Under the pieces are notes generated by a model. The model was not told where the DNA came from and did not search any database. It saw only the letters and a list, made by a program, of their open reading frames with translations. DNA of 11,133 bases from Lachnoclostridium sp. UBA7122 (GTDB lineage: Bacteria; Bacillota; Clostridia; Lachnospirales; Lachnospiraceae): assembly GCA_002493085.1 (NCBI GenBank), contig DKXQ01000224.1, positions 1 to 11,133 on the forward strand, read 5' to 3'. The translations under genes and the position numbers were made by a program. Shown one piece after another: positions 1 through 7,322 of the stretch. The first letter of the stretch is position 1; each line of letters opens with the position of its first letter.

Positions 1-38
1 TTGTATATAAATATACACATTTTTGAGAGGAGATTTTT

Positions 39-1217
39 ATGAAAGAGATTCAGTTAAAGTATGGATGCAACCCAAACCAGAAGCCTTCAAGGGTATTTAT
101 GAAAGATGGAGGTGAACTCCCATTTGAAGTATTAAATGGAAATCCTGGTTATATTAATCTTTTGGATGCTTTTAATAGCTGGCAGCTTGTCAGGGAAGTT
201 AAAGAAGCAACAGGACATGCTGCTGCCGCGTCATTTAAACATGTAAGTCCGGCAGGTGCTGCGATTGATGTTCCACTGGATGATACTATGAAAAAGGTGT
301 ATTTTGTAGATGATGATATAGAGCTTACACCCATAGCAACTGCTTATATCCGTGCAAGGGGTGCAGACAGGATGTCTTCATTTGGGGATTTTGCAGCACT
401 TTCTGACGAATGTGATGCTTCTACAGCAAAATATCTTAAAACCCTTGTTTCTGATGGCATTATTGCACCTTCATATTCAGATGAAGCTCTTGAAATATTA
501 AAAGAAAAGAAAAGGGGCTCATATTGTATTATTAAAATTGACCCTGGTTATGAGGCAGCCTTACTTGAAACTAAGGATGTATTTGGAATAACCTTTGAGC
601 AGGGACATAATAATGTCAAAACTACAAAAGAACTCTTTTCTAATATTGTTACGGAGAAAAAAGAACTTTCTGAAACCGCATTAAATGATATGATGCTTGC
701 AAATATTATCTTAAAATATACACAGTCGAATTCTGTCTGCTATGTAAAAGATGGCCAGGCAATCGGCATAGGTGCTGGCCAGCAGTCACGCATCCACTGT
801 ACCCGCCTCGCTGGTGACAAAGCAGATAAGTGGTTTTTACGCCAGTCCCCAAAAGCACTTTCATTGCCATTTAAAAATGATGTACGCCGCCCTGACAGGG
901 ATAATACTATTGATGTATATCTTTCTGATGACTATATGGATGTACTTGCTGATGGCAAATGGCAAAACTTCTTTACAGAGAAGCCAGAGCCTATGACAAG
1001 GGAAGAGCGTGCAGAGTGGATTAAAAATCTTGACAATGTTACACTTGGCTCTGATGCATTTATACCTTTCAGTGATAATATTGAAAGGGCGCACAAAAGT
1101 GGTGTTAAGTATGTAGCAGAAGCAGGTGGCTCAAAGAATGACCAGAATGTAATCGATGCATGTAATGAATTTGGAATGGTAATGGCATTTACAGGATTAA
1201 GGCTGTTCCATCACTAA
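39..1217 (+). CDS. purH: Stand-alone AICAR formyltransferase (purine biosynthesis, penultimate step)
   Basis: Transfers a formyl group from 10-formyl-THF to AICAR, giving FAICAR, in the cytosol. The 392-residue protein covers only the AICAR transformylase part of PurH. It opens with the YGCNPNQ block, has the catalytic Lys-His pair at about K67-H68 (FKHVSPAG), a central QSNSVCYVKDGQ segment followed by GIGAGQQSRIHC, and ends with the family's AFTGLRLFHH tail. The N-terminal MGS-like IMP cyclohydrolase domain of bifunctional PurH (usually about 510-530 residues) is absent, and that activity is supplied by the next gene, 21 bp downstream. The start is supported by AGAGGAG seven bases before ATG. 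Only 38 bases lie upstream in the window, so the promoter and any earlier operon genes cannot be judged. The symbol refers to the transformylase domain only. Confidence 0.95.
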   Translation: MKEIQLKYGCNPNQKPSRVFMKDGGELPFEVLNGNPGYINLLDAFNSWQLVREVKEATGHAAAASFKHVSPAGAAIDVPLDDTMKKVYFVDDDIELTPIATAYIRARGADRMSSFGDFAALSDECDASTAKYLKTLVSDGIIAPSYSDEALEILKEKKRGSYCIIKIDPGYEAALLETKDVFGITFEQGHNNVKTTKELFSNIVTEKKELSETALNDMMLANIILKYTQSNSVCYVKDGQAIGIGAGQQSRIHCTRLAGDKADKWFLRQSPKALSLPFKNDVRRPDRDNTIDVYLSDDYMDVLADGKWQNFFTEKPEPMTREERAEWIKNLDNVTLGSDAFIPFSDNIERAHKSGVKYVAEAGGSKNDQNVIDACNEFGMVMAFTGLRLFHH

Positions 1218-1238
1218 AAGAAAAGATGGAGGACAACA

Positions 1239-1949
1239 ATGGAAAAATTATCTTTAGAAACGGAACTTTTATCTAATGAATATCCAGGGCGTGGAATTGT
1301 TACAGGCAGGACACCAGATGGCATACATGCTGTAATTGCGTATTTTATAATGGGGCGCAGTGAGAATAGCAGGAACAGGGTCTTTGTGGAAGATGGTGCG
1401 GGCATACGTACACAGGCTTATGACCCTTCAAAGCTAAGTGACCCAAGTCTTATAATTTATGCACCTGTACGTGTGCTTGGCAATAATACCATAGTAACTA
1501 ATGGTGACCAGACAGATACAGTATATGAACTTATGAACAGTGGTTATACATTTGGACAGGCACTTTTAACCAGAACATTTGAGCCGGATGCACCAAATTA
1601 CACTCCTCGTATTTCTGCTATTCTCAATATTGAAAATGGTGTTTTTAGATATTCTATGTCTATTTTAAAAAGTAATAATGGCAATCCAGATGCCTGTAAC
1701 CGCTATACATTTGACTATGAAAACCCTGTAAACGGAGAAGGGCATTTTATACACACATATATGCATGATGGCAGTCCGCTTCCAAGCTTTGAAGGAGAAC
1801 CAAAACTTGTTGGGATAAAAGACGATATGGATGAATTTGGAAATACAGTCTGGAACTGCTTAAACCCTGATAATAAAGTTTCACTATTTATACGTTATAT
1901 TAATATAACAGATGGATCTTACAGAAGTAAAATCTATAATAAAAATTAA
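1239..1949 (+). CDS. purO: IMP cyclohydrolase, archaeal PurO type (final purine step)
   Basis: Closes the ring of FAICAR to give IMP. The 236-residue sequence matches the PurO/IMP_cyclohyd family (an Ntn-hydrolase-like fold first described in methanogens), not the MGS-like cyclohydrolase domain of bacterial PurH. Recognisable segments are YPGRGIVTGRTPDG near residue 15, NRVFVEDG near 47, and the DAPNYTPRISAI block near 125. It lies 21 bp after the transformylase gene with its own GGAGG six bases before ATG, so the two are very probably co-transcribed and together replace bifunctional PurH. The pairing of a lone transformylase with PurO is known in some Clostridia. No clear intrinsic terminator follows: the region downstream is a palindrome interrupted by the structured element at 1978-2140. 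Confidence 0.92.
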   Translation: MEKLSLETELLSNEYPGRGIVTGRTPDGIHAVIAYFIMGRSENSRNRVFVEDGAGIRTQAYDPSKLSDPSLIIYAPVRVLGNNTIVTNGDQTDTVYELMNSGYTFGQALLTRTFEPDAPNYTPRISAILNIENGVFRYSMSILKSNNGNPDACNRYTFDYENPVNGEGHFIHTYMHDGSPLPSFEGEPKLVGIKDDMDEFGNTVWNCLNPDNKVSLFIRYINITDGSYRSKIYNKN

Positions 1950-1974
1950 ATATTTATCCGTGACTGCCTGTTTT

Positions 1975-2140
1975 AACCTCATCAAGTAAGTCCCCCGCTT
2001 CTATGTTGCAGAAACATAAGCGGTGGGTAGGGACTTACTTGTTTCAGTGGGAGTACAAGCTCCCGCTGAAAAGCTGCGACAGCAGCTATGAGGTTATGAG
2101 CAAGTAGCGAAGCGGATTGCGAATATCCGCTTGAATTAAC
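1975..2140 (+). ncRNA. Candidate omega(reRNA)-like structured RNA, cloverleaf plus terminal hairpin
   Basis: Almost every base can be placed in helices. AACCTCAT (1975-1982) pairs with ATGAGGTT (2088-2095) and encloses three abutting hairpins. The first has an 11-bp perfect base, 1984-1994 with 2030-2040, then CCGCTT with AAGCGG (1995-2000 and 2018-2023) and ATGTT with AACAT. The second pairs 2042-2053 with 2060-2071 (12 bp, one G-U). The third pairs AGCTGC 2072-2077 with GCAGCT 2082-2087. A single-stranded linker then leads to a terminal hairpin, 2110-2117 with 2125-2132. A G-U substitution that keeps pairing in the second hairpin hints at selection for structure. The plus orientation puts the terminal hairpin next to the putative right end, as in TnpB guide RNAs, whose guide lies just beyond it (here from 2141). 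Expression could come from purO read-through. The function is inferred. Confidence 0.5.
1978..2140 (+). mobile_element. 163-bp solo IS200/IS605-like end element (non-autonomous)
   Basis: The segment is bounded by TTAAC outside its left edge (1973-1977) and TTAAC as its own right end (2136-2140). That is the arrangement expected for a TnpA(Y1)-type element, which inserts 3' of a short target motif and carries a similar motif at its right end, with no target duplication or terminal inverted repeats. A subterminal hairpin (2110-2132, 8 bp, loop of 7) followed by GAATTAAC resembles the hairpin-plus-short-tail right ends of this family. There is no transposase gene inside, so it would be a MITE-like derivative. 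Excision in silico restores a shorter frame for the minus-strand hydrolase. Family assignment rests on architecture alone, since one copy is visible. Confidence 0.6.
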
Positions 2141-3277
2141 TGGCAGTCCATGGTTCTTTAGGTTACTTTTTATATGGACTTTTTTAAGCTGGCTGTATGC
2201 ACTATAATATTTTATACCATTAACATTATTATAGCTTCTTGCCTTAATATAATATGTTTTGCCTGGTTTAAGCTTTGAAGACTTAATGACAGTTTTGTTT
2301 TTTGTAGTGGCTGCCAGCAGCTTAAATTTTTTATTTTTAGATAAAGAAAATTTTATCTCATAACCAGATTTAGCTGTTGGACATAAAAGCTTTACTGAAA
2401 TCTGGTTTTTAGCTGTGCTTTTTATACTTGATATATCTGGTGTGCCAGGTGCATGTTTTTTATCCAGTGCATTTAAAATAGCTGAGGCAATTTCTTTATG
2501 TCCTTCTTTAGATGGATGTGGGTCTAAATTTATACCAGGTAAATCTGATATATCAAACCTGACATTAGTAAGTTCCTTGTTGTTAAACATCGTATATAAA
2601 TCTATTACAGTATAATCATCTGAATCTGTATCAAATGCTTTATTTATTTCTTTTATATAACTGTCAGCAGATTCATCTAACAGCATTACATATTTATATG
2701 GATTATAAATATTTGTTACATATATTTCAGCCTTTGGGGCTTTTTGTTTTAAAAGATTTATTATTACGGCAAAGTTTGCAGAAAATGCCTGTGCTTTTTC
2801 ATAAAGGATTTTGTTGTCTTTTAACTGGACATACAAGTCACTTGCTGCTGCAAGAATATCTGCTATAGAAGGGCTGTTACCTCCTGTTATTTGCAGTGTT
2901 TCTTTTACTATTTCCGTAAATGGCTTTAATAAATCGTTAGAGCCTATTGAAACTGTTACAATATCTGCTGTGGCAAGTGCATCATCTGCTTTGCCTGAAT
3001 TAAGTATGTTGATACAGCTGTTGCTGTCATCACCTGATACCGCATAATTATATGGTACAGTTTTTAAAAAACTGGCTACAACCGACTGGTAGCTGTCATC
3101 TGGTGGTGTTTCCTGGCCAGGAGAATAGCCATCAAGCCCATAGCCTGCAGCAATACTGTCACCTAATGCAACATAGGCTGTTTTATTGTTTCCGGCATTT
3201 GTAAATACTGTATATGCCATTGCGACAGATATAATGGCACATAAAATAAATAGTACTGGTTTAATTCTTTTTTTCAT
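1982..3277 (-). CDS. Secreted SGNH/GDSL hydrolase with Fn3 domain; C-terminus replaced by mobile element
   Basis: A predicted extracytoplasmic ester hydrolase. A basic start and hydrophobic stretch (residues 7-26) form a signal peptide or membrane anchor. SGNH blocks are all present: GDS with Ser41, Gly82, SIGSND with Asn114, and DPH with Asp252/His254. A fibronectin type III-like domain spans about 276-371. The natural substrate (acyl chain, lipid or carbohydrate ester) cannot be told. Residues 380-431 are encoded inside the structured element at 1978-2140 and look non-native. Without the element the frame would read V-K-T-G-S-H-G and stop at 1954-1956, giving 386 residues. The start is supported by a GAGG motif five bases before ATG. 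It follows spmA by 31 bp on the same strand, so it is probably the last gene of that operon. Confidence 0.88.
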   Translation of the reverse strand: MKKRIKPVLFILCAIISVAMAYTVFTNAGNNKTAYVALGDSIAAGYGLDGYSPGQETPPDDSYQSVVASFLKTVPYNYAVSGDDSNSCINILNSGKADDALATADIVTVSIGSNDLLKPFTEIVKETLQITGGNSPSIADILAAASDLYVQLKDNKILYEKAQAFSANFAVIINLLKQKAPKAEIYVTNIYNPYKYVMLLDESADSYIKEINKAFDTDSDDYTVIDLYTMFNNKELTNVRFDISDLPGINLDPHPSKEGHKEIASAILNALDKKHAPGTPDISSIKSTAKNQISVKLLCPTAKSGYEIKFSLSKNKKFKLLAATTKNKTVIKSSKLKPGKTYYIKARSYNNVNGIKYYSAYSQLKKVHIKSNLKNHGLPVNSSGYSQSASLLAHNLIAAVAAFQRELVLPLKQVSPYPPLMFLQHRSGGLT

Positions 3278-3308
3278 AAATACCTCATTTCCCTGATATT
3301 TGTGTAAT

Positions 3309-3911
3309 TTAGTTTTTTTCTCCTTTTCTGCACATAATCCTGCAGAAAATAATAGCTGTGGCAGTACTTACTGCCGTTGCTATAAGTCCTGGCAGTACAA
3401 CTGCTGCCGGATTTACTGAGCCATACTGGCTTCTGTATGCAATCACATTTACAGGAATAAGCTGCAGGGAAGAGATATTTATAACTAAAAATGTACACAT
3501 TTCGTCTGAAGCTTTTACTGTTTTTCCGTTGCCAGTACGTTCACGTTCAAGTCCGGCCAGCTCTTTCATTGCTTTTAGCCCCATTGGTGTAGCCGCCCAG
3601 CCCAGTCCTAGAACATTAGCTATAATATTAGCAGCTATATATTCATTAACTACATGGTCTTCTGGTATACGTGGAAAGAGAAATTTTAACAATGGTCCTG
3701 ATTTTTGTGTTAAAGTATTTAAAAGTCCTGAACGTCTTGTAATTTCAACAAGTCCAGTCCACATAGCCATAATGCCTAACATTGTTATAGCAAGTGAAAC
3801 TGCCTCTCCTGCACTGTCAATAGCAGCATTGCTTAGTGCTTCCACTTCTCCTGTTATAATTCCAAAACTTATTCCAATAAGTATCATAAACCCCCAAAGT
3901 TTATTAAGCAT
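3309..3911 (-). CDS. spmA: Spore maturation protein A (nucleoside-recognition/Gate domain membrane protein)
   Basis: A 200-residue membrane protein close in length and sequence to SpmA of endospore formers, where SpmA and SpmB are needed for spore core dehydration. The N-terminus (MLNKLWGFMILIGISFGI) is a membrane segment. A Gate-type block follows (GEAVSLAITMLGIMAMWTGL), then the family's NVLGLGWAATPMGLKAM signature and a hydrophobic C-terminal helix. The start at 3911 is chosen over an upstream in-frame ATG (3923) because GGAGG lies five bases before it. The usual partner spmB, normally directly downstream, is missing: the next gene, 31 bp on, is the GDSL hydrolase. Upstream, 64 bp away on the same strand, is the sulfotransferase gene. 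Confidence 0.9.
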   Translation of the reverse strand: MLNKLWGFMILIGISFGIITGEVEALSNAAIDSAGEAVSLAITMLGIMAMWTGLVEITRRSGLLNTLTQKSGPLLKFLFPRIPEDHVVNEYIAANIIANVLGLGWAATPMGLKAMKELAGLERERTGNGKTVKASDEMCTFLVINISSLQLIPVNVIAYRSQYGSVNPAAVVLPGLIATAVSTATAIIFCRIMCRKGEKN

Positions 3912-3975
3912 AATATCCTCCATAATAACATTGAATTAAATATTTGTTAATATACATTATGCTTTTTTAAGCTCT

Positions 3976-5019
3976 TTATGTTCCTATCTCAATATATTCT
4001 ATTGCGTGTTTCATCCACTGTCTGATTTCTTTACACTTACTGTCCGAAAGACCAGAATATTCTATATCAGGCTGGATACTGTAATTAAAGTTTTTTTCAC
4101 CAAAAAGCATTTTATTGCTTTTTTTATATCTGTCCAGAAGCACAATCCTTTTATTATATGACATAAAACTATATTTTCTGGCATCAGGGTATTCTTCAGA
4201 ATAAATCTTATATAGATAGTTTAATAGTGGCTCATTAATTTTATTTAACAGTTTATGTTCAAGTGCATCTCTCGATAAACTGGTATTTTTTTCTGAAATG
4301 CTAATTTGCTGGAACTGGCTTATCTCTTTAATTCCGATTCCAGCATAACAGCACAAAAAATCATAGATTATATCTTTATTTAACAAATTTCCTATGTCAT
4401 AGATTTTGAAAGATACCTTGTTTCCAAAATATTTTTTCCATCTTGATATTTCATTAAAATAGTTAAGACATAATTTTTGTTTTTTAACAAACTCTTCAAA
4501 TATTACGGGAAATTCCCATATTCTCCATGGAACTTTGCAATATTCCATATACATTGACTCAATGTATAAATCCTGCCGCCTCAGATAACAGACAATTTCT
4601 GCTTCTGGGAACAGTTCCTTAAGTCTTGCAGATATATATTCATTTACATTATCCCTGTCTTTTATTTTGAAACTGCTGCTTAAACCTGCCAAAACCTGTA
4701 ATAAATCCGCAAAAAGCCCCTCATGTGAAATTATTATTGTGCCAGCGCCTCTTGATTCTGCGGTAAAACGGAGTTTTGTTGCAATAACGCTGGGATTTTC
4801 CTCTAAATCTTCTAAATCACTGCAAAAATTTAGCAGTACATATTTTTCCAATGCTTCTTTTAATATTCCAAATGCAAGTCCTGCATGGTTATTAACTATC
4901 TTCCATGTATTTCCATAGTATATGCCACACTTTTCTAGCTGCTTCCTGTTATTAAATAGAAAATTCTGCAAAGCTGATGTTCCGGTTTTATAGTTACCTA
5001 TATGCAAAATTATTCTCAT
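3976..5019 (-). CDS. PAPS-dependent sulfotransferase family protein
   Basis: A 347-residue protein with the 5'-phosphosulfate binding loop right at the N-terminus (HIGNYKTGTSALQ, K11-T-G-T14) and a plausible 3'-phosphate motif at CYLRRQDLYIESMY (R147/R148, S155). Such enzymes move sulfate from PAPS to hydroxyl or amino groups of glycans, lipids or small molecules; the acceptor cannot be predicted. There is no signal peptide or obvious membrane segment, so it should be cytosolic. The start at 5019 is preferred over an in-frame ATG at 5037 because GGGAGG lies six bases upstream of it. It heads a same-strand run with spmA and the GDSL hydrolase, and a promoter (5058-5086) sits directly upstream. 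Bacterial genes with this KTGTS signature often modify surface polysaccharide, but nothing here confirms that. Confidence 0.82.
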   Translation of the reverse strand: MRIILHIGNYKTGTSALQNFLFNNRKQLEKCGIYYGNTWKIVNNHAGLAFGILKEALEKYVLLNFCSDLEDLEENPSVIATKLRFTAESRGAGTIIISHEGLFADLLQVLAGLSSSFKIKDRDNVNEYISARLKELFPEAEIVCYLRRQDLYIESMYMEYCKVPWRIWEFPVIFEEFVKKQKLCLNYFNEISRWKKYFGNKVSFKIYDIGNLLNKDIIYDFLCCYAGIGIKEISQFQQISISEKNTSLSRDALEHKLLNKINEPLLNYLYKIYSEEYPDARKYSFMSYNKRIVLLDRYKKSNKMLFGEKNFNYSIQPDIEYSGLSDSKCKEIRQWMKHAIEYIEIGT

Positions 5020-5057
5020 AAGCTGCCTCCCATCCACATATAGTTACTCTGCAACCC

Positions 5058-5086
5058 AGAATATCACTTATATAGTTATCCGTCAA
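5058..5086 (-). promoter_or_regulatory. Sigma-A promoter for the sulfotransferase-spmA-hydrolase run
   Basis: On the minus strand TTGACG (5086-5081) and TATTCT (5063-5058) are separated by exactly 17 bases, about 40 bases upstream of the chosen start codon. It is divergent from the histidine kinase promoter in the same intergenic region. Confidence 0.7.
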
Positions 5087-5118
5087 TAAAATGTTACTAT
5101 CATTACTATTCCAGATTA

Positions 5119-5148
5119 GTGGCATTATTAAACAAATTATGGTATAAT
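5119..5148 (+). promoter_or_regulatory. Extended -10 promoter for the hybrid histidine kinase
   Basis: TGGTATAAT (5140-5148) is an extended -10 element. A weak -35, GTGGCA at 5119-5124, lies 18 bases upstream. It leaves a leader of roughly 60 nt before the ATG at 5217, in which no strong structure is seen. Confidence 0.65.
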
Positions 5149-5216
5149 TCATGTTAACAAACCAGGCTTTGGAGTTAATTTATTTATAAAATAAGCAGAG
5201 AAAAGAGGTGTACTTT

Positions 5217-7223
5217 ATGGAAGAAAATCAAATTTACAAATTAACAATGGATAGTGTAGCGAAAGCAAGCCGTGCAATCTACTATATTGATGTAGAATCC
5301 CATATTCTTGAAGTCGTTTATCCCCGCACAGAAGGGGAAGAACCTAAACGCCAGAATTATGAACAAGTGTGTGAGAACCGCTTTACGCATAATACTGTAA
5401 TTCCAGAACAGCATGAGCGTATCAGGGCATTTTTAGATATGGATTTTGTTCTCAGGGAACTTTCTCAAAAGGATCATATAGAAATGCAGTTTTTACGTAA
5501 GAAAACTAATGAGGAGGGATATGAATGGTGCTCTATTTCTTCTACTACAGCAAAGGAAAAGGATGGGAAAATTGTTGCATTTGTAACAGAAATCCGTAGT
5601 ATTGATGATGTGATACGCCGGGAGGAGCAACAGCAGCAGGCATTAGCAGCAGCGATTGAGCAGGCCGAATTAGCCAACCGGGCAAAAAGTGATTTTCTAT
5701 CCCGTATGAGTCACGATATCCGTACACCTATGAATGCCATTATTGGAATGACTACTATTGCTACCATGCATATTGACGAAAAAGAGCGTGTTTTGGATGC
5801 ATTTCATAAAATCACAATATCAAGCAAACATCTTCTGGGACTTATTAACGAAGTTTTGGATATGAGCAAAATTGAAAGCGGCAAAGTCACTCTGATAGAA
5901 GAATTTTTCAATTTATCTGATACCATTGAGGAAATACTGGCTATTTTCCACTCCCAGATAGAGGCGAAAAATATTAATTTAAGTGTTAATATTGTAAAAA
6001 TGGCTCATGAAGATGTAGTAGGTGATGAACAGCGTTTGCAGCAGATATTCATGAATATTATGGGCAATGCCATTAAATTTACCCCTGAAGGTGGTAAAAT
6101 TACCATCAATATAGAGGAAAAGTCCAGTGATATAGAGGGAAGCGGGTGTTATGAGTTTACATTTGAAGATACTGGCATTGGCATGGAACAGGACTATATT
6201 GAAACAATATTTGAACCATTTTCACGAGCTTCAAATTCCTGCTCTGGCAAAATCGAAGGAACAGGTTTAGGTTTGACTATTGCTGTTAATATAGCACGAA
6301 TGATGAATGGTGATATCAAGGTGGAAAGTGTTTTGGGAAAGGGCTCGAAGTTCACTGTTATGGTATACCTGAAAACCAATGACCTTACCCCAGCTGATAT
6401 TGACAATTTTGCAGCACTGCCGGTTTTAGTGGTGGATGATGAAGAATTTGCCTGTGAAAGTGCCTGTGAAACATTAAAGAGTCTTGGCATGAATACAGAA
6501 TATGTATTGGATGGTGACAGTGCTGTTAAACGGATTGTAGAAGCAAATGAGGAAGGAAAAGATTTTTCTGTGGTAATTCTTGATTGGAAAATGCCTGGAA
6601 AAGATGGTATTGAAACAGCAAGGGAAATCCGCAGGGCTGTTAGTGATGATATTCCTATTATAATATTATCTGCTTATGACTGGCAGGATATTGAGAAAGA
6701 TGCTATAGAGGCAGGAGTGAATGCTTTTATTGAAAAACCTTTATTTAAGTCCCGGCTGGTACAGATATTAAAAAATGTTCTTGGTTTTGGCAGCGGGAAA
6801 GAAGAAGATACAGATATTGAATCTTTCCAGCATCAGGACTTTTCAGGATACAGAGTGCTATTAGTGGAGGATATTGACCTGAATATTGAAATAGCAACGG
6901 AAATTTTAAATATAGTGGGTATCCAGGTGGTACAGGCCATGAACGGACAATTAGCAGTCAATAAAGTTCTGGAACACGAAGCAGGATATTTTGACTTGGT
7001 TTTTATGGATATTCAAATGCCTGTTATGAATGGCTATGAGGCAGCAAAGCAAATTAGATCCTCAGATAGGGAAGACTTAAAAAAAATCCCCATTATTGCC
7101 ATGACAGCAGACGCTTTTGCTGATGATGTCACAAAGTCAAAAGAAGCAGGAATGAATGACCATATTGCCAAGCCTATAGATATTCATAAACTGATGCATA
7201 TTTTGCATAAATGGATACAATAA
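5217..7223 (+). CDS. Cytosolic hybrid sensor histidine kinase with two receiver domains
   Basis: A 668-residue phosphorelay protein. Residues 1-130 resemble a PAS-like sensor region with no membrane segment, followed by a Gln-rich helix (about 137-155) and HisKA with the phosphoacceptor His166 (RMSHDIRTPMN). The ATPase domain shows the N box (NIMGNAIKF, N284), G1 (DTGIGM, about 318) and G2 (GTGLGL, about 348). Receiver 1 (about 402-522) has D407/D408, phosphoacceptor D456 and K507. Receiver 2 (about 544-668) has E551/D552, D598 and K652. All catalytic positions look intact. The start at 5217 is chosen because AGAGGTG lies six bases upstream; the in-frame GTG at 5208 overlaps that ribosome site. 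No DNA-binding output domain, Hpt domain or partner regulator is adjacent, so its target is unknown. The gene lies alone between divergent and downstream promoters. Confidence 0.93.
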   Translation: MEENQIYKLTMDSVAKASRAIYYIDVESHILEVVYPRTEGEEPKRQNYEQVCENRFTHNTVIPEQHERIRAFLDMDFVLRELSQKDHIEMQFLRKKTNEEGYEWCSISSTTAKEKDGKIVAFVTEIRSIDDVIRREEQQQQALAAAIEQAELANRAKSDFLSRMSHDIRTPMNAIIGMTTIATMHIDEKERVLDAFHKITISSKHLLGLINEVLDMSKIESGKVTLIEEFFNLSDTIEEILAIFHSQIEAKNINLSVNIVKMAHEDVVGDEQRLQQIFMNIMGNAIKFTPEGGKITINIEEKSSDIEGSGCYEFTFEDTGIGMEQDYIETIFEPFSRASNSCSGKIEGTGLGLTIAVNIARMMNGDIKVESVLGKGSKFTVMVYLKTNDLTPADIDNFAALPVLVVDDEEFACESACETLKSLGMNTEYVLDGDSAVKRIVEANEEGKDFSVVILDWKMPGKDGIETAREIRRAVSDDIPIIILSAYDWQDIEKDAIEAGVNAFIEKPLFKSRLVQILKNVLGFGSGKEEDTDIESFQHQDFSGYRVLLVEDIDLNIEIATEILNIVGIQVVQAMNGQLAVNKVLEHEAGYFDLVFMDIQMPVMNGYEAAKQIRSSDREDLKKIPIIAMTADAFADDVTKSKEAGMNDHIAKPIDIHKLMHILHKWIQ

Positions 7224-7261
7224 TTAGTATAAATTTACACTGTCCTGGCATAAACTTACTA

Positions 7262-7290
7262 TTGACTTTACCAGCTTAAATATTTATAAT
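7262..7290 (+). promoter_or_regulatory. Sigma-A promoter of perR
   Basis: TTGACT (7262-7267) and a perfect TATAAT (7285-7290) are 17 bases apart, 32 bases upstream of the perR ATG. The -10 overlaps a candidate operator. Confidence 0.82.
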
Positions 7291-7304
7291 AATAGTTGTT
7301 ATTA
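7283..7304 (+). promoter_or_regulatory. Candidate PerR autoregulatory operator over the perR -10
   Basis: A perfect Per-box half-site, TTATAAT (7284-7290), coincides with the -10. TAATAA (7287-7292) and TTATTA (7299-7304) form an exact inverted repeat with a 6-base spacer. Position and sequence fit autorepression by the Fur-family product, but the full 7-1-7 box is imperfect (about 10 of 14 positions against the Bacillus consensus). Confidence 0.5.
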
Positions 7305-7322
7305 CTGATAAGGAGGTGCTTG

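Larger units (their letters stand above)
1962..2148. repeat. Interrupted palindrome (GACTGCC ... GGCAGTC) hosting the structured element
   Basis: GACTGCC at 1962-1968 and its exact reverse complement GGCAGTC at 2142-2148 flank the element. If bases 1978-2140 are removed, the arms lie 10 bases apart and form a normal stem-loop between the convergent purO and hydrolase genes, with TTTTAAC in the loop. This suggests an original hairpin, perhaps a weak bidirectional terminator (no proper T-tract), into whose loop the element inserted. The alternative is that the 7-bp arms are the outer ends of the element itself. Confidence 0.6.

Noticed and set aside
861..1094. Minus-strand open frame within the transformylase gene
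   Set aside because: It is a shadow of a well-conserved enzyme gene, with no start signals or recognisable motif.
1975..2140. HEARO/IscB-type omega RNA instead of TnpB-type
   Set aside because: IscB RNAs precede their ORF with the guide at the 5' end. The terminal hairpin and TTAAC tail here fit a TnpB-type right end better, and a tnpB remnant is in the window. Not excluded without a covariance search.
3358..3939. 193-codon open frame on the plus strand opposite spmA
   Set aside because: It lies entirely antisense to a gene with clear family motifs, lacks a ribosome site, and its translation matches nothing recognisable.
3958..3973. GCTT-AAGC hairpin after the sulfotransferase gene as a terminator
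   Set aside because: The stem is only 4 bp with no proper T-tract in the minus direction; more likely the transcript continues into spmA.
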